This document shows, one piece after another, positions 31,523 through 40,820 of a DNA stretch of 48,768 bases. Under the pieces are notes generated by a model. It had not been told where the DNA came from, did not search any database, and was given only the letters and a program-made list of their open reading frames with translations. Position 1 is the first letter of the stretch. The number at the start of each line of letters is the position of its first letter. Origin of the DNA: Planctomycetales bacterium (GTDB lineage: Bacteria > Planctomycetota > Planctomycetia > Isosphaerales > Isosphaeraceae); assembly GCA_027452145.1 (NCBI GenBank), contig DAIDHB010000107.1, positions 1 through 48,768 on the forward strand. The letters are read 5' to 3'. A program made the position numbers and the translations under genes.

Positions 31523-33388
31523 ATGTTGATGGGACCGGTCTTCCGGGCGGAGATGCTCCGCACCTCGCGGCAGAAGCGCTATTACTTCCTGCGCGTTGTC
31601 TACGGCCTGCTGCTGCTGGCGATCGTGTGGGGCGGGTATGAGGATCTGCAGCGTATCCATAGGGGTGAGGAAATCACCACGAGGATGCTCGCCTCGTTCG
31701 CCGCGCAGGTCTTCATCGGATTCTCGGCGGTCCAGTTCACCGCGGTGCTCCTGCTGGTGCCGCCGATCTTCGGCGGCGCGGTGGCCGACGAGAAGCAGCG
31801 CAAGACGCTGCACTACATCATGGCCAGCCAGCTCTCGAGCTTCGAGATCATCCTCGACAAGGTGCTCGGGCGCTCGGCGCTCCTCTGGGTCTTCGTGGCG
31901 ATCGGGCTGCCGGTGGTCTCAATCCTGAGCCTCTCCGGCGGAATCTCGGCCGAGATGCTGATCGCGGCCTACGGCGGAACGATATCGTCGGTGTTCTTCG
32001 CCGTGGCGCTGACGGTCCTGGTGTCGACCTGGGCGCGTCGCGTACGTGACGGGGTGATGACCTCGTATCTCTTGCTGCTGTTCTGGATGTTCGTGCCGCC
32101 CCTGGTGATGTTGATTGGCCGGGAGATCCGGCCGCGGCTGTATGACTTCGTCGAGCCGGTCAACGACTGGCTGGTGGACCTGAGTCCGCTCGGGGCGTTC
32201 CTCCGGCTGAGCAGAATACCCGGCGTAATTCCCGAGACGCCCGAGGACGAGCTCCTGCTGATGGTCGGGCTCCAGATCGGCGCGGCGGCGCTGTTCCTGT
32301 TGCTGGCGATCTGGCGGCTGCGGCCGATCTTCCGCCGTCAGGAAGAGACGCCGGCGCGGCGGACGTGGTTCAAGCGATCGGAGGAGAGGAAGAAGAGACA
32401 GGTCGTGAAGCGCCGGCGGTGGTTCGACCACCCGCCGTGCGGCGATGATCCGATCGCGTGGAAGGAGCGCTGGTTCGCCCCGGTCGATCGGTTCACGCGG
32501 CTCGTGCTGCTGCCGGCGATCGTCGTGATCACGCTCCCGCTGGCGCTGCTGACCGAGGCCGACGGCCGGATAAGCTCCGTGTTCGTCGACATGGCGCGCG
32601 ATCTCGTCTCGTCATTCCGTCACCCACGCGCGGAGTTCCTGCGCGCGATCCAGATCGACGTGGGTTGGTACGTCGGCTTCTGGCTGCTGGCCGTCGCCGG
32701 CGCGGCCGCCTCGTCGGTGACGCTCGAACGTGAGAGGGACACCTGGGTCAGTCTGACCGCATCGCCGCTGACCGGCTGGGAGATCCTCCGCGGCAAGCTG
32801 CTGGGGGCGATCTGGAACCAGCGGGGGTTCGCCGCGGTGCTGATCTTCCTCTGGCTGCTGGGCCTGGTCACCGGCACGGTGAATCCGCTGGGCATGCTGG
32901 CCTCGATCCTGGCCGTCGGGGTGCTGACCTGGTTCGTCGCGGCCGTCGGGGCGTACTTCTCGCTGAAACATTTCAGCACAACCCGCGCACTGGCCTCGAC
33001 GCTCCTGGCCCTGGCGGTCTGCAACGGATATCCGCTATTCCTGCTCGTCTACTTCTCGAACGGTCTCAGTTGGAACGCGTCATTCACCGTGCTGGGGATC
33101 ATGCCGGGGCTCGCGTCGTGGAGCCTGGCGCTGCCGAGGTCCGCCAACTCGGCCTGGGCGTCGATCTGGCACTACCCGGTCGAGTGGCTGCAATACCCGA
33201 TGCTGCCATTCCTTGTCTTCGGCGGTTATGCGGCGGCCGCGGCGGTGATGACGCTCTGGATCGCGCTGCGGTTCGACCGGTGGCTCGATCGCCCGCCGTT
33301 GTCGGGTCCGTCGGAGTCGGACGAGATCCGGGTCTCGAAATCCGGAGCGGGGTCGAAGCAGGAGCTGGAGAAAGTCGCGGTGGGTTGA
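31523..33388 (+). CDS. ABC-2 type transporter permease, multi-spanning
   Basis: A 621-residue polytopic membrane protein. The N-terminal motif PVFRAEMLRTSRQKRYYFLR and the GGAVADEKQRKTLHYIMAS stretch (E.K...T......S) are typical of ABC-2 permeases. A second half repeats the pattern (SVTLERERDTWVSLTASPLT, ILRGKLLGAIWNQ). About twelve hydrophobic helices are seen, with a charged cytoplasmic loop around residues 270-310. The ATPase partner is not encoded next to it in this window, so it may pair with one elsewhere. The substrate is unknown. The ATG at 31523 follows GAGGGGCGA; an ATG two codons later is possible. Confidence 0.82.
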   Translation: MLMGPVFRAEMLRTSRQKRYYFLRVVYGLLLLAIVWGGYEDLQRIHRGEEITTRMLASFAAQVFIGFSAVQFTAVLLLVPPIFGGAVADEKQRKTLHYIMASQLSSFEIILDKVLGRSALLWVFVAIGLPVVSILSLSGGISAEMLIAAYGGTISSVFFAVALTVLVSTWARRVRDGVMTSYLLLLFWMFVPPLVMLIGREIRPRLYDFVEPVNDWLVDLSPLGAFLRLSRIPGVIPETPEDELLLMVGLQIGAAALFLLLAIWRLRPIFRRQEETPARRTWFKRSEERKKRQVVKRRRWFDHPPCGDDPIAWKERWFAPVDRFTRLVLLPAIVVITLPLALLTEADGRISSVFVDMARDLVSSFRHPRAEFLRAIQIDVGWYVGFWLLAVAGAAASSVTLERERDTWVSLTASPLTGWEILRGKLLGAIWNQRGFAAVLIFLWLLGLVTGTVNPLGMLASILAVGVLTWFVAAVGAYFSLKHFSTTRALASTLLALAVCNGYPLFLLVYFSNGLSWNASFTVLGIMPGLASWSLALPRSANSAWASIWHYPVEWLQYPMLPFLVFGGYAAAAAVMTLWIALRFDRWLDRPPLSGPSESDEIRVSKSGAGSKQELEKVAVG

Positions 33389-33416
33389 CTGCGCCGTGGG
33401 ACCGCCCGGCTATAAT
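33385..33416 (+). promoter_or_regulatory. Candidate promoter for the efflux pair
   Basis: TATAAT at 33411-33416 is a perfect -10 box about 41 bases before the MFS start. TTGACT at 33385-33390 resembles a -35 box, but the spacing of 20 bases is longer than usual, so it may be a weak or regulated promoter. Confidence 0.35.
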
Positions 33417-33457
33417 ACTCGGTCTTCCCGGCCGGTTCGTCCCAGGTGAGCTGCTCC

Positions 33458-35059
33458 ATGCCCGAAGCCCGAGTCGGCGGTTCGACGCCCGCCGTGAACC
33501 CGTGGATCATCGCGGTCGCGGTGACGATCGCGACGTTCATGGAGGTGCTCGACACGAGCATCGCCAACGTCGCGCTGCGCTACATCGCGGGCGGGCTGTC
33601 GGCGGCCGAGAGCGACAGCGAGTGGATCATCACCAGCTACCTCGCCGCCAATGCCTCGGTGCTATTGCTCTCGGGCTGGCTGTCGGCGTACTTCGGCCGG
33701 CGGAACTACTATCTTGCTTCGCTGTTCATCTTCACGGTCAGCTCGGCGGCGTGCGGCTTCGCGCGGTCGCTGCCCGAGCTGGTGTTCTTCCGCATCCTTC
33801 AGGGCCTCGGTGGCGGCGGGCTCCAGCCGGTGACGCAGGCCGTGCTCGTGGACACGTTCCCACAGGAGAAGCAGGGGGCCGCGCAGGCGCTCTTCGGCAT
33901 CTCGGCCCTCGTGGCGCCGGTGCTCGGCCCGACGCTCGGCGGCTACATCGCCGACAACTACTCGTGGGAATGGATTTTCTTCATCAACATTCCGCCGGGT
34001 CTGCTGGCGCTGGCCGTCAACTATGCGGTGCTTCGCGACCCGGACTACCTCAAGGCCGAGCGCGCGTCGATGCGGAGCCGCCCGCTGCGGTTCGACTTCA
34101 TCGGGCTGGGCCTGATCGTGCTGACGATGGCCTCCATGGAGATCCTGCTGAGCAAGGGGCAGGAGTGGGACTGGCTGGGCGACCCGTTCGGCCGGGTCCA
34201 GATCCTGATGGCGGGGCTCGGCCTGGGGCTCGTTGGCCTGATCGTCTGGGAGCTGCGACACCCGTCGCCCGTGCTGAACCTGCGGCCGTTCCTCGACCGG
34301 AATTTCGCGGCGAGTGGCCTGATCGCCTACGTGGCGTTCGCGATCACCTACGCCAGCATGGTGCTCCTGCCGGGGATGCTCCAGACGCTGTTCGGCTACA
34401 ACGCTGTGTGGTCGGGGCTGATCATGTCGCCGGCCGGTCTGTTCTCGATCCCGACGATGGCGATCGTCGGCTACCTGCTCGGCAAGAAGGTCGACTCGCG
34501 CTGGATCATTATCTTCGGCGCGGTCCTGATGTGGTTCGGGGCCTCGTGGTACTCGCGGATGAACCTGGATGTCAGCCCGGGCCAGCTCGTCTGGCCGCGG
34601 GTGGTCCAGCAGGTCGGCACCGCCGCGCTGTTCGCGCCGCTGAGCGTTGCGGCGTTCCTGTATCTTCCGAAGGAGCTGCGCGGGCCGGCGGCGGGGATCT
34701 TCGCCGCCCTGCGCAACGAGGGCGGCAGCGCGGGCACGGCGATGGGGAACACCCTGGTCACGCGACGAATCCCCGTGCACACGGATCGCCTGGTGGAGTA
34801 CCTCAACCCGTTCCACCCGGCGTTCAACGAGACGATGGGATCGCTGAAGGCCGCGTTCTACCGGTTGACGGGCGACCCGGTCGGCTCGCAGACGATGGCA
34901 CTCCAGGCGATCGACAACCTGCGGCAGCAGCAGAGCGCCGCCATGGCCTACCTGGACTCGTTCTGGCTGTTCGGCATCCTGGCACTGGCGTTGATCCCGC
35001 TCGTGTTCCTGATGAGACGATCGGTGGCCGAGGAAGGGACGCACATCGGGGCCGAGTAG
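33458..35059 (+). CDS. DHA2-family drug:proton antiporter, EmrB-like
   Basis: A 533-residue major facilitator protein with about 14 helices, as in the DHA2 subgroup. It opens AVTIATFMEVLDTSIANVAL with the conserved Asp of helix 1. The loop 2-3 motif is GWLSAYFGRRN, and RILQGLGGGGLQPVTQAVL is the antiporter motif. The LRNEGGSAGTAMGNTLVTRR stretch is near helix 13. It exports hydrophobic compounds in exchange for protons. A membrane fusion protein gene follows immediately, the usual EmrAB arrangement spanning inner membrane and periplasm. ATG at 33458 preferred over the GTG four codons upstream. Confidence 0.9.
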   Translation: MPEARVGGSTPAVNPWIIAVAVTIATFMEVLDTSIANVALRYIAGGLSAAESDSEWIITSYLAANASVLLLSGWLSAYFGRRNYYLASLFIFTVSSAACGFARSLPELVFFRILQGLGGGGLQPVTQAVLVDTFPQEKQGAAQALFGISALVAPVLGPTLGGYIADNYSWEWIFFINIPPGLLALAVNYAVLRDPDYLKAERASMRSRPLRFDFIGLGLIVLTMASMEILLSKGQEWDWLGDPFGRVQILMAGLGLGLVGLIVWELRHPSPVLNLRPFLDRNFAASGLIAYVAFAITYASMVLLPGMLQTLFGYNAVWSGLIMSPAGLFSIPTMAIVGYLLGKKVDSRWIIIFGAVLMWFGASWYSRMNLDVSPGQLVWPRVVQQVGTAALFAPLSVAAFLYLPKELRGPAAGIFAALRNEGGSAGTAMGNTLVTRRIPVHTDRLVEYLNPFHPAFNETMGSLKAAFYRLTGDPVGSQTMALQAIDNLRQQQSAAMAYLDSFWLFGILALALIPLVFLMRRSVAEEGTHIGAE

Positions 35060-35092
35060 CCGCGGATGGCCCGGGCTTGTGGGGAACCTTGC

Positions 35093-36568
35093 ATGAGCAT
35101 GACAGAGGGAAAGCCGACGACGCCGGCCGACGCGGGCGAACATGCCGCGGGATCGAAGGGGCAGCCGGCCGCGGCGCCGATCTCGCCGCATCCGCAGGGG
35201 CGAGGCGGCGGGGTGCGTCGCCTGGTGGTGCTGCTCCTGATCGCGGCGGGGCTGGCCGGGTCGGCCTATTACCTGTATCCCCGGGTCCAGCTCGCCCTGG
35301 CGACCGTCTCGACCGACGACGCCTATGTCGACTCGCACGTCACGCAGGTGGCACCGCGGATCACCGAGAATGTTCGCGAGGTCCTCGTCGACGACAACGA
35401 CGTGGTCCGGAAGGGCGACGTGCTGGTCGTGCTGGACGACCAGATGGAGCGGGTCCGGGTCCGGCAGGCCGAGGCGGCGCTCGAGGTGGCGAGGAAGGCC
35501 GTCGACCAGGCGATCGCGAAGGCGGAGGCCTCGGTCGCGTCCGCCCGGGCAAACCGGTGGAAGCTCGCCGCAACGATGGCCGACGTGAATAACCAGATCG
35601 CAAGCCTGCGCGTCGCGGTTGCCAAATGGCGCGAGGCCCAGGCCGCCGAGAAGCTGGCGAAGGCCGAGGCCGACCGCTACGCCGAGCTGGCGCGGAAGCA
35701 CTCGGTGACCCAGGAGCAGGCCGACGTCCGCTCGACCGATTTCGTGCAGGCCAGGGCCAGGACCCAGCAGGCCCTCGAACAGATCCACAGCCTGCGCGCC
35801 GCGCTGGCGCTGCCCGAGGAGCCGGGAGGCGGCAGGCCGCTCGACGACGTGCCGAAGGACTGGGACCAGGAGCATCCCAGCGTCAAGGCCGCGCTCGGGC
35901 AGTTCGCGATCAACCTGGGCGAGCTAGGCGTGGCGCCGCCCGGGTATTATGAGAGCCCGGTGCAGTTCCTCGCCCGGCTTCGCAAGGACGCCCCCAACGG
36001 CGAGATCGACGCCCTGATCGTCCGCACGGTCGAGCGCTCGCCGGGCGTGGCATCGGCCCGCGCCCAGGTCGAGCAGGCCGACGCCCAGCTCGCCGAGGCG
36101 CAACTGGAGCTGAGCTATTGCAAGATCGCGTCGGATATCGACGGAATCGTCTCGAACCGGAACGTCAACCCCGGCGACCGGGTGACGCAGGGCCAGCGAC
36201 TGATGGCGGTCCGCTCATTCACCGATATCTGGATCGACTGCAACTTCAAGGAGACGCAGCTCGAGCCGATCCGGATCGGCCATCGGGCCGAGATCCGGGT
36301 CGACGCGTATCCCGGCAAGGTCTTCCGGGGCCGGGTCTCGGGGTTCAGCCCCGGCACGGGCGCGGCGACGGCGCTCTTGCCGCCGCAGAACGCCACCGGC
36401 AACTTCGTGAAGATCGTCCAGCGCCTGCCGGTGCGGGTGACGCTGACGGAGCCCAATCCGGCCGAGACGCCGCTGTTCGCCGGCATGTCAGTCGAGCCGC
36501 GGATCTTCGTCAAGGAACCGCCCGACGGCGAAGGCGCCGGGCAGCGACTACGCCGGAGTAGGCGGTAG
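35093..36568 (+). CDS. HlyD-family membrane fusion protein, EmrA-like
   Basis: A 491-residue periplasmic adaptor. After a ~40-residue cytoplasmic tail comes one membrane helix (RLVVLLLIAAGLAGSAYYL). A biotinyl-lipoyl half follows (TDDAYVDSHVTQVAPRITEN, VREVLVDDNDVVRKGDVLVV), then an Ala/Glu/Lys-rich coiled-coil hairpin (~125-290) and the second lipoyl half (LSYCKIASDIDGIVSNRNVN, PGDRVTQGQRLMAV). A beta-barrel with IWIDCNFKETQLEPIRIGH completes it. It links the MFS pump to an outer-membrane channel; no TolC gene is in the window. ATG at 35093 follows TGGGGAA; an in-frame ATG at 35066 lacks a ribosome-binding site. Confidence 0.9.
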   Translation: MSMTEGKPTTPADAGEHAAGSKGQPAAAPISPHPQGRGGGVRRLVVLLLIAAGLAGSAYYLYPRVQLALATVSTDDAYVDSHVTQVAPRITENVREVLVDDNDVVRKGDVLVVLDDQMERVRVRQAEAALEVARKAVDQAIAKAEASVASARANRWKLAATMADVNNQIASLRVAVAKWREAQAAEKLAKAEADRYAELARKHSVTQEQADVRSTDFVQARARTQQALEQIHSLRAALALPEEPGGGRPLDDVPKDWDQEHPSVKAALGQFAINLGELGVAPPGYYESPVQFLARLRKDAPNGEIDALIVRTVERSPGVASARAQVEQADAQLAEAQLELSYCKIASDIDGIVSNRNVNPGDRVTQGQRLMAVRSFTDIWIDCNFKETQLEPIRIGHRAEIRVDAYPGKVFRGRVSGFSPGTGAATALLPPQNATGNFVKIVQRLPVRVTLTEPNPAETPLFAGMSVEPRIFVKEPPDGEGAGQRLRRSRR

Positions 36569-36635
36569 GACGGCGCGCGATCGGGCGCCCGGCCAGTTCC
36601 GGTCCTCCTCGCGCCTCACCCCTGCTCTCAAGTCC

Positions 36636-38696
36636 CTATTCCCCGGCCGTCTTGACCCACGCGCGCAGGATCTCGGCGATGCTCCAGGCCTGTGCGATGC
36701 AGCCGCGCGGGGTATAGGGCGGCTCGGCGTCGAAGATCTCGCTGATCGTGCCGAGTCCGCCCTCGTCGAGGTGCGGGCGGAAGCCCTCCAGGAAGCCGCG
36801 GGCCCCAGCGCGGTCATCGGGGTGGACCTTGAGCCACGCGTCGACAAACGGCCCGATCAGCCAGGCCCAGACCGTGCCCTGGTGGTAGGCCGCGTCGCGA
36901 GCGCGCAGGTCGCCGAAATAGCGCGGCTTGTAATCGGGATGGCCGGGGGCGAGTGACCGGAGGCCGACCGGCGTCAGCAGCTTGCGCCGGACCACCTCCA
37001 GCACCGGCTTCCACCGGGCCCTGTCGAGGATCTCGTAGTCGAGCGAGAACGCGAAGAGCTGATTCGGCCGGCACGCGGGGTCGTCGCCGCTCTCACCGTC
37101 GATCACGTCGTACAGGTGGCCGCCGGCCTCGTACCAGAACCGCTCGTTGAACGAGGCGCGCGCCTGCCGGGCGTGCTTCGCGTACTTCGCCGCCGGCTCG
37201 TCGCCGCGGGTCTCGCGCACCCAGCCTTCCAGCAGCCTCAGCGCGTTGTACCACAGCGCATTGAGCTCGACCGCCTTGCCTCGCCTCGGGGTGACGACCC
37301 AGTCGTCGACCTTGGCGTCCATCCAGGTGAGTTGATACCCCTCGGCACCCTGGCGGAGCAGGCCGTCGGCCGGATCCACGCCGATGCCGAAATGCGTACC
37401 CTCGATGTGCCGGTCGGCGATGTCCACCAGCCGGGGCAAGAGCGTCACGAGAGTCTCGCGGTCGCCGCTGGCCTGGACGTAGCGGTGGATGGCGTGGAAA
37501 TACCAGAGGCTCGCATCGGCGGTGTGATAGAGGCCGTGCGTCTCGCCCTCGGGGAACATGTTAGGGATCAGTCCGTCGCGGACGTAGTGGGCGAAGGTGC
37601 GGAGGATGAACTCGGCCTCGGTGCATCGCCGGGTGCTGAGCGTCAGCCCTTCGAGGCTGATCATGGTGTCGCGGCCCCAGTCGGTGAACCAGTGGTAGCC
37701 CGCGATCACCGTGCGGATGTCCTCGCCCGCGGCCTGGGCCCGGGTGGCGTCCTCGACGCGGCCGGCAGGCTTGATGAGGAAATCGTCGGCGGCCAGCACG
37801 AGCTCGGCGTGGAAGGAGTCCTCACCGCCCTGATTGTGCCGGGCGGTCTTCAGCAGCCGCGAGCGCCTGCGTCGCTCGGCACGCATCGCGTCGTCGAACG
37901 ACATCGCGAGAGCCACGTCCCACGGCTCGGTCGAGGCCACCAGAACGACCGGCTCGTCGGGGGTCAGCTCGGCGTGGAAGAACCCGGGACTCCACTGGTC
38001 GCCCACCGAGGGATATCCGCGCTGCGACTCGAGCTGGAAGGTGATCGCGGTCGTCCGCACCGTGTCGAGGGTGAAGGCCGGCCTTCTGCCGTTGAGGAAC
38101 ATGCGCAGTGTCGGCATCGGTCCCACGACCGAGACCTCGTACCGATCGCCCCAGGCGGTGAATCGGTAGTTCCCCGGATGAGGCGTGTCGACGGGGGCAT
38201 CGTGCGAGCGGAAGTGGACCAGCGGACGAAGCTGCAACTGCACCGATCGCGCCGATCCGCCGACCATCTGATAGGCGACGTGCACCGTGTTCTGCAGGTG
38301 CGGGATCAGCACCCGCTTCTCCACCACGACGTCGCCGAGGTCGAACCGCCAGATGGGCAGACCGGCCTCGAGGCGGAACTCGGCGATCTGGCACTCGGCC
38401 AGCCGAGCGGGGCGGCCGTCGAGCGACTCGCGCACCAGCGCGACCGTGCGGCCGTCGTCGAACGCCAGCCGCTCGATGAGCTGGTTGAGCAGGATCGTGC
38501 GAGCCAGCGGCGCGGGGAGCGCGGCGATCAACAGCCCATGATAACGGCGGGTCGGCAGGCCGCACACGGTGCCCGAGGCATAACCGCCCAGGCCATTGGT
38601 GATGATCCACTCGCGCAACAGCTCGACGTCGTCCGGCCCGGCGTTAGTCGGCGTGATCGGGCAAGGGTCGCTGATCGTCCGGATGAGGTTTGCCAT
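36636..38696 (-). CDS. Glycogen-debranching enzyme, amylo-alpha-1,6-glucosidase type
   Basis: A 686-residue protein of the archaeal/bacterial GDE family. The N-terminal domain has REWIITNGLGGYASGTVCGL and TRRYHGLLIAAL. The C-terminal (alpha/alpha)6 barrel carries GYHWFTDWGRDTMISLEGL, TWMDAKVDDWVVTPRRGKAV, VELNALWYNALRLL, YHQGTVWAWLIGPFVDAW and LGTISEIFDAEPPYTPRGC, the usual catalytic-acid neighbourhood. It hydrolyses alpha-1,6 branches in glycogen or maltodextrin in the cytosol. It follows the trehalohydrolase gene by 26 bases, so both act on the same alpha-glucan pool. Convergent with the HlyD gene 67 bases away. Confidence 0.9.
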   Translation of the reverse strand: MANLIRTISDPCPITPTNAGPDDVELLREWIITNGLGGYASGTVCGLPTRRYHGLLIAALPAPLARTILLNQLIERLAFDDGRTVALVRESLDGRPARLAECQIAEFRLEAGLPIWRFDLGDVVVEKRVLIPHLQNTVHVAYQMVGGSARSVQLQLRPLVHFRSHDAPVDTPHPGNYRFTAWGDRYEVSVVGPMPTLRMFLNGRRPAFTLDTVRTTAITFQLESQRGYPSVGDQWSPGFFHAELTPDEPVVLVASTEPWDVALAMSFDDAMRAERRRRSRLLKTARHNQGGEDSFHAELVLAADDFLIKPAGRVEDATRAQAAGEDIRTVIAGYHWFTDWGRDTMISLEGLTLSTRRCTEAEFILRTFAHYVRDGLIPNMFPEGETHGLYHTADASLWYFHAIHRYVQASGDRETLVTLLPRLVDIADRHIEGTHFGIGVDPADGLLRQGAEGYQLTWMDAKVDDWVVTPRRGKAVELNALWYNALRLLEGWVRETRGDEPAAKYAKHARQARASFNERFWYEAGGHLYDVIDGESGDDPACRPNQLFAFSLDYEILDRARWKPVLEVVRRKLLTPVGLRSLAPGHPDYKPRYFGDLRARDAAYHQGTVWAWLIGPFVDAWLKVHPDDRAGARGFLEGFRPHLDEGGLGTISEIFDAEPPYTPRGCIAQAWSIAEILRAWVKTAGE

Positions 38697-38722
38697 GGGA
38701 GTATCCTCGCGGCTGGGTCGGG

Positions 38723-40702
38723 TCAGGGCGTGCCGGGTGGATCTCGGTGCTCGTCCACTCCGGCCGGCACTGGCGCGGGCGCCAGGACGACGGCGGCGTG
38801 GGCTTGCAGCCGCCAGTTATGTTCCTCGGTCTCGGGCTCGTGCGTGCCGCAGGCCCCGTAGCACGGGTCCTCGCTCGACCACAGCACGCGCCACCGCCGA
38901 TCCTCGGGCGGGGCCAGCAAAGGCTCGGCGACGACCTTCAGGTTCAGCTCGGTGCCCAGGTTGACGAGCATCAGGCGATCGTCGCCGGCGCCCTCGGGAT
39001 CGAACCAGCGCAGGGCCAGCGCCTCGGGACCAAGGACCGCGCCGTCCACCGAGCCCGGACGTCCGCCGGCGCGGATCGTCGGATCCTCGCGGCGGAGCCG
39101 AAGCAGGTCGCGATGCAGTTGCTCGACCTCGGCGTGCGGGCTCCGCGCCCGCAACGCGGGATCCAGCTTCGACCGGCGGAAGACGTCGGGATCGCCGGGG
39201 AAGGGGAGGCAGCGCCTCATCTCGTCGGTCGCCAGGCTGGCGAACTGCGCGAGCGATTCCTTGCGGCCGCGGTCGAACTCCTCCGCAAGGCCGGGCTCCT
39301 GGTCGCTGAAGTAGAGGAACGGCGCCGGATCGGCGTACTCCTGGCCCTGGAAGAGCAGCGGCGTGCCGGGACCGAGCAGCAGCATCGCCGTCGCCGCGCG
39401 AAGGCGCCCACGGGTGGTTCGGTCGTGCAGCCGCTCGCCCCGACCCGAGTTGGCGACCTGGTCGTGGTTCTGAAGGTAGTTCACGAACGCCCACGGCGGG
39501 ATTTCCCGCGCGGGTGTGCCGCGGCGCTTGCCCTGGCGAGGGTTCCACTGGCCCTGATAGAGCCACCCATACTTGAGCGCCGAGACGAGCTCCTGCGGCG
39601 TGCCCAGATAATCGCCGAAATACGCCTCGCGCAGGCCCGTGGCGGCCACGCGGGCCGCGTGGTGAAAGTCGTCGCTCCAGACCATGTCGAGGCCCAGGCC
39701 GCCCCGGCCCGCGTCGCGCAGCAAGCGAACGTGCTGCGACTCGTTCTCGCCGACCGCGAGCACCCGGCGCCGCCCGGCGGCCTCGCGCATCCGGCCTGCG
39801 ATCGCGCCCAGGATGTGATCGGGGCTCGTGTCGAACAGGGCCTGAGTGCCGTCGATCCGCATGCCGTCGACGTGGAACTCGTCGATCCAGTATCCCACGT
39901 TCGCCAGGATCAGGGCACGCACAGGCTCGCTGCCAGGCCCGTCGAAGTTCGGCGAGTCGCCCCACTCGGTCTTGTGGGTCGCTGAGAAGAACTCGTCCGA
40001 GAATTGCTTGTAGACCTCGCAGCCAGGTCCCAGGTGGTTGTAGACGACGTCCAGGATGACCGCGAGTCCAAGCGCGTGGGCGCGATCCACGAACCGGCGG
40101 AAGTCGTCGGGCGAACCGTAGCCGTGAAAAGGTGCGAACAGCAGCACGCCGTCGTAGCCCCAGCCGAACTCGCCCGGGAACTCGGCGACCGGCATGACCT
40201 CGAGGACCGTGATGCCCATGTCGGCCAGTCGTGGAAGCTGCTCCGTCGCCGAGGCCCATGTCCCCTCGGGCGTGAAGGTCCCGACGTGCAGCTCGTACAG
40301 GACCTGGCCCTCGTACGATTCGACGCCGCGCCAGTTGCGATCCGTCCAGCGGGCGCCCGATGGATCGACGACCACCGACGGGCCACGCAATCCCTCGGGC
40401 TGATGGCGCGACGCGGGATCGGGGACGAGCGGGCCGTCCGGACCTCCCAGCCGCAGCCGATAGCGGGTCCCCGCCGCCGCCGAGGGCGCCAGGCCGGAGA
40501 AGTAGCCGTCGGGCTCGGCCTTCAGCGGGATCGAGCCCGGCGCGCCGGGGCCGGATTGCAGCACAACCTCGACCCGCGGCGGCTTCGGCGCCCAGACGCG
40601 GAAATGCACCCCGCCCAATGGCATCACCTCGGCACCGACCGGCAAACGCCGATCGACGCCGGGTACGCTCCCACGCGACGGTTGTCTCGTCCTCTCGTCC
40701 AT
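38723..40702 (-). CDS. treZ: Malto-oligosyltrehalose trehalohydrolase
   Basis: A 659-residue GH13 enzyme releasing trehalose from maltooligosyl-trehalose. The N-terminal carbohydrate-binding beta domain (VHFRVWAPKPPRVEVVL) is followed by the TIM barrel: YELHVGTFTPEGTW, WGYDGVLLFAPFHGYGSPDD, DVVYNHLGPG, HVDGMRIDGTQAL (nucleophile D284), AVGENES (acid/base E319) and NYLQNHDQVAN. These include the TreZ-type DG-R-D-T pattern. The ATG at 40702 has GAGGATG before it; a GTG/ATG upstream at 40789 would add 29 unsupported residues. The partner treY and treS are not in the window. Likely cotranscribed with the debranching enzyme. Confidence 0.88.
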   Translation of the reverse strand: MDERTRQPSRGSVPGVDRRLPVGAEVMPLGGVHFRVWAPKPPRVEVVLQSGPGAPGSIPLKAEPDGYFSGLAPSAAAGTRYRLRLGGPDGPLVPDPASRHQPEGLRGPSVVVDPSGARWTDRNWRGVESYEGQVLYELHVGTFTPEGTWASATEQLPRLADMGITVLEVMPVAEFPGEFGWGYDGVLLFAPFHGYGSPDDFRRFVDRAHALGLAVILDVVYNHLGPGCEVYKQFSDEFFSATHKTEWGDSPNFDGPGSEPVRALILANVGYWIDEFHVDGMRIDGTQALFDTSPDHILGAIAGRMREAAGRRRVLAVGENESQHVRLLRDAGRGGLGLDMVWSDDFHHAARVAATGLREAYFGDYLGTPQELVSALKYGWLYQGQWNPRQGKRRGTPAREIPPWAFVNYLQNHDQVANSGRGERLHDRTTRGRLRAATAMLLLGPGTPLLFQGQEYADPAPFLYFSDQEPGLAEEFDRGRKESLAQFASLATDEMRRCLPFPGDPDVFRRSKLDPALRARSPHAEVEQLHRDLLRLRREDPTIRAGGRPGSVDGAVLGPEALALRWFDPEGAGDDRLMLVNLGTELNLKVVAEPLLAPPEDRRWRVLWSSEDPCYGACGTHEPETEEHNWRLQAHAAVVLAPAPVPAGVDEHRDPPGTP

Positions 40703-40820
40703 GTCATCCTCGATCGCCCGGCGCGCAGTCTCCGCAAGGCCGGGCTGTCCGCCCGAAATGAAAGACCTGACAGTGATGTTCTCGACCATCAGGGCAAATC
40801 GGGTGCCAGCCGGACACGAA

